Shown here: positions 53,211-63,687 of the stretch, piece by piece
Position numbering within the stretch: the first letter of the stretch is position 1
Layout: each line of letters begins with the position of its first letter
From: Synaphobranchus kaupii
Lineage: Eukaryota; Chordata; Actinopteri; Anguilliformes; Synaphobranchidae
Assembly (NCBI GenBank): GCA_029718625.1
Contig: JAINUF010000027.1
Location: 3,084,676 to 3,148,675 of the forward strand
Direction: 5' to 3'
DNA: 64,000 nucleotides
Notes under the pieces: model-generated
Seen by the model: only the letters and a program-made list of their open reading frames with translations
Database searches by the model: none
Told to the model about the DNA's origin: nothing
Position numbers and translations under genes: made by a program

Positions 53211-55034
53211 AAATTGGTTTGAGGCATGCGTCTTCATCATATGTCACAGAAGCTATTGAAATTTTAGTGCTTTTATTTTGAATAAAAATCTATTTAAAAT
53301 TTACAAAAGGAAAATTGGAAAAAGCATTGCTTGTAAATTGGAGAATGCATCTGACAACATTACAGTTGGTTTGAGGCATCTTAGTCACATGTTACAGAAG
53401 CTATTGAAATGTTTGCATTTTAAATTTGAAGAAAAATTCATTCAAAATTTACAAATGGAAAATTTAAAAATTAATCAACTGTGTATTTGAGCTATAACAT
53501 CTTTGACAACACTAAAATTGGTTTGAGGCATGCGTCTTCATCATATGTCACAGAAGCTATTGAAATTTTAGTGCTTTTATTTTGAATAAAAATCTATTTA
53601 AAATTTACAAAAGGAAAATTGGAAAAAGCATTGCTTGTAAATTGGAGAATGTATCTGACAACATTACAGTTGGTTTGAGGCATCTTAGTCACATGTCACA
53701 GAAGCTATTGAAAGGTTTGCATTTTAAATTTGAAAAAAAATTCATTCAAAATTTACAAATGGAAAATTAAAAAATGAATCAACTGTATATTTGAGCTATA
53801 ATGTCTTTGACAACACTGAAATTGGTTTGAGGCATGCGTCTTCATCATATGTCACAGAAGCTATTGAAATTTTAGTGCTTTTATTTAGAATAAAAATCTA
53901 TTTAAAATTTACAAAAGGAAAATTGGAAAAAGCATTGCTTGTAAATTGGAGAATGTATCTGACAACATTACAGTTGGTTTGAGGCATCTTAGTCACATGT
54001 CACAGAAGCTATTGAAATGTTTGCATTTTAAATTTGAAGAAAAATTCATTCAAAATTTACAAATGGAAAATTTTAAAATTAATCAACTGTATATTTGAGC
54101 TATAATGTCTTTGACAACACTAAAATTGGTTTGAGGCGTGCGTCTTAATCATATGTCACAGAAGCTATTGAAATTTTAGTGCTTTTATTTTGAATACAAA
54201 TCTATTTAAAATTTACAAAAGGAAAATTGGAAAAAGCATTGCTTGTAAATTGGAGAATGTATCTGACAACATTACAGTTGGTTTGAGGCATCTTAGTCAC
54301 ATGTCACAGAAGCTATTGAAAGGTTTGCATTTTAAATTTGAAGAAAAATTCATTCAAAATTTACAAATGGAAAATTAAAAAATGAATCAACTGTATATTT
54401 GAGCTATAATGTCTTTGACAACACTAAAATTGGTTTGAGGCATGCGTCTTCATCATATGTCACAGAAGCTATTGAAATTTTAGTGCTTTTATTTTGAATA
54501 AAAATCTATTTAAAATTTACAAAAGGAAAATTGGAAAAAGCATTGCTTGTAAATTGGAGAATGCATCTGACAACATTACAGTTGGTTTGAGGCATCTTAG
54601 TCACATGTTACAGAAGCTATTGAAATGTTTGCATTTTAAATTTGAAGAAAAATTCATTCAAAATTTACAAATGGAAAATTTAAAAATTAATCAACTGTGT
54701 ATTTGAGCTATAACATCTTTGACAACACTAAAATTGGTTTGAGGCATGCGTCTTCATCATATGTCACAGAAGCTATTGAAATTTTAGTGCTTTTATTTTG
54801 AATAAAAATCTATTTAAAATTTACAAAAGGAAAATTGGAAAAAGCATTGCTTGTAAATTGGAGAATGTATCTGACAACATTACAGTTGGTCTGAGGCATC
54901 TTAGTCACATGTCACAGAAGCTATTGAAAGGTTTGCATTTTAAATTTGAAGAAAAATTCATTCAAAATTTACAAATGGAAAATTAAAAAATGAATCAACT
55001 GTATATTTGAGCTATAATGTCTTTGACAACACTG
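53211..55034 (+). repeat. 1,824-bp 12-monomer HOR, copy 2
   Basis: Repeats copy 1 at offset 1824, with a private tttgaaaaaaaattc near 53731. Its right half also serves as the first part of the 3,286-bp unit that starts at 54148. Confidence 0.82.
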
Positions 55035-55953
55035 AAATTGGTTTGAGGCATGCGTCTTCATCATATGTCACAGAAGCTATTGAAATTTTAGTGCTTTTAT
55101 TTAGAATAAAAATCTATTTAAAATTTACAAAAGGAAAATTGGAAAAAGCATTGCTTGTAAATTGGAGAATGTATCTGACAACATTACAGTTGGTTTGAGG
55201 CATCTTAGTCACATGTCACAGAAGCTATTGAAATGTTTGCATTTTAAATTTGAAGAAAAATTCATTCAAAATTTACAAATGGAAAATTTTAAAATTAATC
55301 AACTGTATATTTGAGCTATAATGTCTTTGACAACACTAAAATTGGTTTGAGGCGTGCGTCTTCATCATATGTCACAGAAGCTATTGAAATTTTAGTGCTT
55401 TTATTTTGAATAAAAATCTATTTAAAATTTACAAAAGGAAAATTCGAAAAAGCATTGCTTGTAAATTGGAGAATGTATCTCACAACATTACAGTTGGTTT
55501 GAGGCATCTTAGTCACATGTCACAGAAGCTATTGAAATGTTTGCATTTTAAATTTGAAGAAAAATTCATTTAAAATTTAAAAACGGAAATTTTAAAAATT
55601 AATCAACTGTATATTTGAGCTATAATGACTTTGACAACACTAAAATTGGTTTGAGGCATGCGTCTTCATCATATGTCACAGAAGCTATTGAAATTTTAGT
55701 GCTTTTATTTTGAATAAAAATCTATTTAAAATTTACAAAAGGAAAATTGGAAAAAGCATTGCTTGTAAATTGGAGAATGCATCTGACAACATTACAGTTG
55801 GTTTGAGGCATCTTAGTCACATGTCACAGAAGCTATTGAAATGTTTGCATTTTAAATTTGAAGAAAAATTCATTTAAAATTTACTAACGGAAAATTAAAA
55901 AATTAATCAACTGTATATTTGAGCTATAATGTCTTTGACAACACTAAAATTGG

Positions 55954-56388
55954 TTTGAGGCGTGCGTCTTCATCATATGTCACAGAAGCTATTGAAATTT
56001 TAGTAGTTCTATTTTGAAGAAAAATTTAAAATATATATTTATAAGAGGGAAATTTGAGCTATACTCTCTGACAACAGTCAATTTGCTTTGAGGTATCTTG
56101 GTCACATGACACAGAAACTATTGACATTTTAGTGTATTTATTTTGGATAAAAATTCTTTTAAAATATACAAAGGGAAAATTTTAAAAATAATCAGTTGTA
56201 GATTTGAGGTATCCTGTCTCTGACAACAGGCAACTTGGTTTGAGGTGTCTTGATCACATGTCACAGAAGCTATTGAAATTTTAGTGCTTTTATTTTGAAT
56301 GAAAATCGATTTAAAATTTACAAAAGGAAAATTGGAAAAAGCATTGCTTGTAAATTGGAGAAGTAATGTATCTGACAAAATTAGTTGG
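55954..56388 (+). repeat. E set (E1-E3), copy 3
   Basis: Same three monomers as 3727-4161, but E2 has ttttggataaaaatt in place of ttttggagaaaaatt and tctgacaacagg in place of tctgacgacagg. Confidence 0.9.
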
Positions 56389-56536
56389 TTTGAGGCATCT
56401 TAGTCACATGTCACAGAAGCTATTGAAATTTTAGTGCTTTTATTTTGAATGAAAATCGATTTAAAATTTACAAAAGGAAAATTGGAAAAAGCATTGCTTG
56501 TAAATTGGAGAATGTATCTGACAACATTACAGTTGG

Positions 56537-57115
56537 TTTGACGCATCTTGGTCACATGTCACAGAAGCTATTGAAATGTTAGCATTTTAAAAATTCACTT
56601 AAAATTTACAAACGGAAAATTAAAAAAATAATCAACTGTATATTTGAGCTATAATGTCTTTGACAACAGTAAAATTATTTTGAGGCGTGCGTCTTCATCA
56701 TATATCTCAGAAGCTATTGAAATTTTAGTAGTTTAATTTTGAAGAAAAATAAAAAATATATATTCATGAGAGGGAAATTTGAGCTATACTCTCTCTGACA
56801 ACAGTCAATTTGCTGTGAGGTATCTTGGTCACATGACACAAAAACTATTGACATTTTAGTGTATTTATTTTGAAGAAAAGTTCCTTTAAAATATACAAAG
56901 GCAAAATTTGAAAAATAATCAGTTGTAGATTTGAGGTATCCTGTCTTTGACAACAGGCAACTTGGTTTGAGGTGTCTTGGTCACATGTTACAGAAACTAT
57001 TAACATTTTCTTGTGTTTATTTCGAAGAATAAATCCTCTAAAATATACAAAAGGAAAATTGCAAAAAGCATAGCTTGTAAATTGGAGAAGTAATGTATCT
57101 GACAAAATTATTTGG
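56537..57115 (+). repeat. C cassette, C1 142 bp, 3,286-bp HOR form
   Basis: Markers shared by the three right-hand cassettes: gaaaagttcc (for gaaaaattcc) and cctgtctttgac (for cctgtctctgac) in C3. C1 has the gacgcatcttgg head and the 10-bp loss. Confidence 0.92.
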
Positions 57116-59239
57116 TTTGAGGCATCTTAGTCACATGTCACAGAAGCTATTGAAATTTTAGTGCTTTTATTTTGAATAAAAATCTATTTAAAATTTACAA
57201 AAGGAAAATTGGAAAAAGCATTGCTTGTAAATTGGAGAATGCATCTGACAACATTACAGTTGGTTTGAGGCATCTTACTCACATGTCACAGAAGCTATTG
57301 AAATGTTTGCATTTTAAATTTGAAGAAAAATTCATTTAAAATTTACAAACGGAAATTTTAAAAATTAATCAACTGTATATTTGAGCTATAATGACTTTGA
57401 CAACACTAAAATTGGTTTGAGGCATGCGTCTTCATCATATGTCACAGAAGCTATTGAAATTTTAGTGCTTTTATTTTGAATACAAATCTATTTAAAATTT
57501 ACAAAAGGAAAATTGGAAAAAGCATTGCTTGTAAATTGGAGAATGTATCTGACAACATTACAGTTGGTTTGAGGCATCTTAGTCACATGTCACAGAAGCT
57601 ATTGAAAGGTTTGCATTTTAAATTTGAAGAAAAATTCATTCAAAATTTACAAATGGAAAATTAAAAAATGAATCAACTGTATATTTGAGCTATAATGTCT
57701 TTGACAACACTAAAATTGGTTTGAGGCATGCGTCTTCATCATATGTCACAGAAGCTATTGAAATTTTAGTGCTTTTATTTTGAATAAAAATCTATTTAAA
57801 ATTTACAAAAGGAAAATTGGAAAAAGCATTGCTTGTAAATTGGAGAATGCATCTGACAACATTACAGTTGGTTTGAGGCATCTTAGTCACATGTTACAGA
57901 AGCTATTGAAATGTTTGCATTTTAAATTTGAAGAAAAATTCATTCAAAATTTACAAATGGAAAATTTAAAAATTAATCAACTGTGTATTTGAGCTATAAC
58001 ATCTTTGACAACACTAAAATTGGTTTGAGGCATGCGTCTTCATCATATGTCACAGAAGCTATTGAAATTTTAGTGCTTTTATTTTGAATAAAAATCTATT
58101 TAAAATTTACAAAAGGAAAATTGGAAAAAGCATTGCTTGTAAATTGGAGAATGTATCTGACAACATTACAGTTGGTCTGAGGCATCTTAGTCACATGTCA
58201 CAGAAGCTATTGAAAGGTTTGCATTTTAAATTTGAAGAAAAATTCATTCAAAATTTACAAATGGAAAATTAAAAAATGAATCAACTGTATATTTGAGCTA
58301 TAATGTCTTTGACAACACTGAAATTGGTTTGAGGCATGCGTCTTCATCATATGTCACAGAAGCTATTGAAATTTTAGTGCTTTTATTTAGAATAAAAATC
58401 TATTTAAAATTTACAAAAGGAAAATTGGAAAAAGCATTGCTTGTAAATTGGAGAATGTATCTGACAACATTACAGTTGGTTTGAGGCATCTTAGTCACAT
58501 GTCACAGAAGCTATTGAAATGTTTGCATTTTAAATTTGAAGAAAAATTCATTCAAAATTTACAAATGGAAAATTTTAAAATTAATCAACTGTATATTTGA
58601 GCTATAATGTCTTTGACAACACTAAAATTGGTTTGAGGCGTGCGTCTTCATCATATGTCACAGAAGCTATTGAAATTTTAGTGCTTTTATTTTGAATAAA
58701 AATCTATTTAAAATTTACAAAAGGAAAATTCGAAAAAGCATTGCTTGTAAATTGGAGAATGTATCTCACAACATTACAGTTGGTTTGAGGCATCTTAGTC
58801 ACATGTCACAGAAGCTATTGAAATGTTTGCATTTTAAATTTGAAGAAAAATTCATTTAAAATTTAAAAACGGAAATTTAAAAAATTAATCAACTGTATAT
58901 TTGAGCTATAATGACTTTGACAACACTAAAATTGGTTTGAGGCATGCGTCTTCATCATATGTCACAGAAGCTATTGAAATTTTAGTGCTTTTATTTTGAA
59001 TAAAAATCTATTTAAAATTTACAAAAGGAAAATTGGAAAAAGCATTGCTTGTAAATTGGAGAATGCATCTGACAACATTACAGTTGGTTTGAGGCATCTT
59101 AGTCACATGTCACAGAAGCTATTGAAATGTTTGCATTTTAAATTTGAAGAAAAATTCATTTAAAATTTACTAACGGAAAATTAAAAAATTAATCAACTGT
59201 ATATTTGAGCTATAATGTCTTTGACAACACTAAAATTGG
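57116..59239 (+). repeat. H + 13 A/B monomers
   Basis: The length of 2124 is exactly 148 + 13 x 152; the A/B part of the 3,286-bp unit. Confidence 0.9.
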
Positions 59240-59674
59240 TTTGAGGCGTGCGTCTTCATCATATGTCACAGAAGCTATTGAAATTTTAGTAGTTCTATTT
59301 TGAAGAAAAATTTAAAATATATATTTATAAGAGGGAAATTTGAGCTATACTCTCTGACAACAGTCAATTTGCTTTGAGGTATCTTGGTCACATGACACAG
59401 AAACTATTGACATTTTAGTGTATTTATTTTGGATAAAAATTCTTTTAAAATATACAAAGGGAAAATTTTAAAAATAATCAGTTGTAGATTTGAGGTATCC
59501 TGTCTCTGACAACAGGCAACTTGGTTTGAGGTGTCTTGATCACATGTCACAGAAGCTATTGAAATTTTAGTGCTTTTATTTTGAATGAAAATCGATTTAA
59601 AATTTACAAAAGGAAAATTGGAAAAAGCATTGCTTGTAAATTGGAGAAGTAATGTATCTGACAAAATTAGTTGG
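59240..59674 (+). repeat. E set (E1-E3), copy 4
   Basis: Same as 55954-56388 at offset 3286. Confidence 0.9.
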
Positions 59675-59822
59675 TTTGAGGCATCTTAGTCACATGTCAC
59701 AGAAGCTATTGAAATTTTAGTGCTTTTATTTTGAATGAAAATCGATTTAAAATTTACAAAAGGAAAATTGGAAAAAGCATTGCTTGTAAATTGGAGAATG
59801 TATCTGACAACATTACAGTTGG

Positions 59823-60401
59823 TTTGACGCATCTTGGTCACATGTCACAGAAGCTATTGAAATGTTAGCATTTTAAAAATTCACTTAAAATTTACAAACG
59901 GAAAATTAAAAAAATAATCAACTGTATATTTGAGCTATAATGTCTTTGACAACAGTAAAATTATTTTGAGGCGTGCGTCTTCATCATATATCTCAGAAGC
60001 TATTGAAATTTTAGTAGTTTAATTTTGAAGAAAAATAAAAAATATATATTCATGAGAGGGAAATTTGAGCTATACTCTCTCTGACAACAGTCAATTTGCT
60101 GTGAGGTATCTTGGTCACATGACACAAAAACTATTGACATTTTAGTGTATTTATTTTGAAGAAAAGTTCCTTTAAAATATACAAAGGCAAAATTTGAAAA
60201 ATAATCAGTTGTAGATTTGAGGTATCCTGTCTTTGACAACAGGCAACTTGGTTTGAGGTGTCTTGGTCACATGTTACAGAAACTATTAACATTTTATTGT
60301 GTTTATTTCGAAGAATAAATCCTCTAAAATATACAAAAGGAAAATTGCAAAAAGCATAGCTTGTAAATTGGAGAAGTAATGTATCTGACAAAATTATTTG
60401 G
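59823..60401 (+). repeat. C cassette, C1 142 bp, 3,286-bp HOR form
   Basis: Same gaaaagttcc and cctgtctttgac markers; C4 has the usual acattttattg, unlike the previous copy. Confidence 0.92.
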
Positions 60402-62525
60402 TTTGAGGCATCTTAGTCACATGTCACAGAAGCTATTGAAATTTTAGTGCTTTTATTTTGAATAAAAATCTATTTAAAATTTACAAAAGGAAAATTGGAA
60501 AAAGCATTGCTTGTAAATTGGAGAATGCATCTGACAACATTACAGTTGGTTTGAGGCATCTTACTCACATGTCACAGAAGCTATTGAAATGTTTGCATTT
60601 TAAATTTGAAGAAAAATTCATTTAAAATTTACAAACGGAAATTTTAAAAATTAATCAACTGTATATTTGAGCTATAATGACTTTGACAACACTAAAATTG
60701 GTTTGAGGCATGCGTCTTCATCATATGTCACAGAAGCTATTGAAATTTTAGTGCTTTTATTTTGAATACAAATCTATTTAAAATTTACAAAAGGAAAATT
60801 GGAAAAAGCATTGCTTGTAAATTGGAGAATGTATCTGACAACATTACAGTTGGTTTGAGGCATCTTAGTCACATGTCACAGAAGCTATTGAAAGGTTTGC
60901 ATTTTAAATTTGAAGAAAAATTCATTCAAAATTTACAAATGGAAAATTAAAAAATGAATCAACTGTATATTTGAGCTATAATGTCTTTGACAACACTAAA
61001 ATTGGTTTGAGGCATGCGTCTTCATCATATGTCACAGAAGCTATTGAAATTTTAGTGCTTTTATTTTGAATAAAAATCTATTTAAAATTTACAAAAGGAA
61101 AATTGGAAAAAGCATTGCTTGTAAATTGGAGAATGCATCTGACAACATTACAGTTGGTTTGAGGCATCTTAGTCACATGTTACAGAAGCTATTGAAATGT
61201 TTGCATTTTAAATTTGAAGAAAAATTCATTCAAAATTTACAAATGGAAAATTTAAAAATTAATCAACTGTGTATTTGAGCTATAACATCTTTGACAACAC
61301 TAAAATTGGTTTGAGGCATGCGTCTTCATCATATGTCACAGAAGCTATTGAAATTTTAGTGCTTTTATTTTGAATAAAAATCTATTTAAAATTTACAAAA
61401 GGAAAATTGGAAAAAGCATTGCTTGTAAATTGGAGAATGTATCTGACAACATTACAGTTGGTCTGAGGCATCTTAGTCACATGTCACAGAAGCTATTGAA
61501 AGGTTTGCATTTTAAATTTGAAGAAAAATTCATTCAAAATTTACAAATGGAAAATTAAAAAATGAATCAACTGTATATTTGAGCTATAATGTCTTTGACA
61601 ACACTGAAATTGGTTTGAGGCATGCGTCTTCATCATATGTCACAGAAGCTATTGAAATTTTAGTGCTTTTATTTAGAATAAAAATCTATTTAAAATTTAC
61701 AAAAGGAAAATTGGAAAAAGCATTGCTTGTAAATTGGAGAATGTATCTGACAACATTACAGTTGGTTTGAGGCATCTTAGTCACATGTCACAGAAGCTAT
61801 TGAAATGTTTGCATTTTAAATTTGAAGAAAAATTCATTCAAAATTTACAAATGGAAAATTTTAAAATTAATCAACTGTATATTTGAGCTATAATGTCTTT
61901 GACAACACTAAAATTGGTTTGAGGTGTGCGTCTTCATCATATGTCACAGAAGCTATTGAAATTTTAGTGCTTTTATTTTGAATAAAAATCTATTTAAAAT
62001 TTACAAAAGGAAAATTCGAAAAAGCATTGCTTGTAAATTGGAGAATGTATCTCACAACATTACAGTTGGTTTGAGGCATCTTAGTCACATGTCACAGAAG
62101 CTATTGAAATGTTTGCATTTTAAATTTGAAGAAAAATTCATTTAAAATTTAAAAACGGAAATTTTAAAAATTAATCAACTGTATATTTGAGCTATAATGA
62201 CTTTGACAACACTAAAATTGGTTTGAGGCATGCGTCTTCATCATATGTCACAGAAGCTATTGAAATTTTAGTGCTTTTATTTTGAATAAAAATCTATTTA
62301 AAATTTACAAAAGGAAAATTGGAAAAAGCATTGCTTGTAAATTGGAGAATGCATCTGACAACATTACAGTTGGTTTGAGGCATCTTAGTCACATGTCACA
62401 GAAGCTATTGAAATGTTTGCATTTTAAATTTGAAGAAAAATTCATTTAAAATTTACTAACGGAAAATTAAAAAATTAATCAACTGTATATTTGAGCTATA
62501 ATGTCTTTGACAACACTAAAATTGG
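60402..62525 (+). repeat. H + 13 A/B monomers
   Basis: 2124 = 148 + 13 x 152. Private gaggtgtgcg near 61925, where the other copies have gaggcgtgcg. Confidence 0.9.
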
Positions 62526-62960
62526 TTTGAGGCGTGCGTCTTCATCATATGTCACAGAAGCTATTGAAATTTTAGTAGTTCTATTTTGAAGAAAAATTTA
62601 AAATATATATTTATAAGAGGGAAATTTGAGCTATACTCTCTGACAACAGTCAATTTGCTTTGAGGTATCTTGGTCACATGACACAGAAACTATTGACATT
62701 TTAGTGTATTTATTTTGGATAAAAATTCTTTTAAAATATACAAAGGGAAAATTTTAAAAATAATCAGTTGTAGATTTGAGGTATCCTGTCTCTGACAACA
62801 GGCAACTTGGTTTGAGGTGTCTTGATCACATGTCACAGAAGCTATTGAAATTTTAGTGCTTTTATTTTGAATGAAAATCGATTTAAAATTTACAAAAGGA
62901 AAATTGGAAAAAGCATTGCTTGTAAATTGGAGAAGTAATGTATCTGACAAAATTAGTTGG
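62526..62960 (+). repeat. E set (E1-E3), copy 5
   Basis: Same as 59240-59674 at offset 3286. Confidence 0.9.
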
Positions 62961-63108
62961 TTTGAGGCATCTTAGTCACATGTCACAGAAGCTATTGAAA
63001 TTTTAGTGCTTTTATTTTGAATGAAAATCGATTTAAAATTTACAAAAGGAAAATTGGAAAAAGCATTGCTTGTAAATTGGAGAATGTATCTGACAACATT
63101 ACAGTTGG

Positions 63109-63687
63109 TTTGACGCATCTTGGTCACATGTCACAGAAGCTATTGAAATGTTAGCATTTTAAAAATTCACTTAAAATTTACAAACGGAAAATTAAAAAAA
63201 TAATCAACTGTATATTTGAGCTATAATGTCTTTGACAACAGTAAAATTATTTTGAGGCGTGCGTCTTCATCATATATCTCAGAAGCTATTGAAATTTTAG
63301 TAGTTTAATTTTGAAGAAAAATAAAAAATATATATTCATGAGAGGGAAATTTGAGCTATACTCTCTCTGACAACAGTCAATTTGCTGTGAGGTATCTTGG
63401 TCACATGACACAAAAACTATTGACATTTTAGTGTATTTATTTTGAAGAAAAGTTCCTTTAAAATATACAAAGGCAAAATTTGAAAAATAATCAGTTGTAG
63501 ATTTGAGGTATCCTGTCTTTGACAACAGGCAACTTGGTTTGAGGTGTCTTGGTCACATGTTACAGAAACTATTAACATTTTATTGTGTTTATTTCGAAGA
63601 ATAAATCCTCTAAAATATACAAAAGGAAAATTGCAAAAAGCATAGCTTGTAAATTGGAGAAGTAATGTATCTGACAAAATTATTTGG
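63109..63687 (+). repeat. C cassette, C1 142 bp, 3,286-bp HOR form
   Basis: Eighteenth and last cassette; carries gaaaagttcc and cctgtctttgac. Confidence 0.92.

Larger units (their letters stand above)
50790..55953 (+). repeat. H + 33 A/B monomers (34 monomers)
   Basis: The length of 5164 is exactly 148 + 33 x 152. It contains the 1,824-bp HOR and the beginning of the 3,286-bp HOR. It resembles 11.1-12.6 kb at offset 40495 (shared gcgtcttaatcatatg at 11821 and 52316). Confidence 0.9.
54148..57433 (+). repeat. 3,286-bp 22-monomer HOR, copy 1
   Basis: AB block with gaatacaaatc, tctgagg and attcgaaaaag markers, then E1-E3, H-type monomer, C1-C4, H and start of A. First left mismatch at 54147/57433 (a/c). 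Private c at 57010 (acattttcttg). Confidence 0.92.
57434..60719 (+). repeat. 3,286-bp 22-monomer HOR, copy 2
   Basis: All landmarks fall 3286 bp after copy 1. Private change: ggaaatttaaaaaatt near 58878, where copies 1 and 3 have ggaaattttaaaaatt. Confidence 0.93.
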
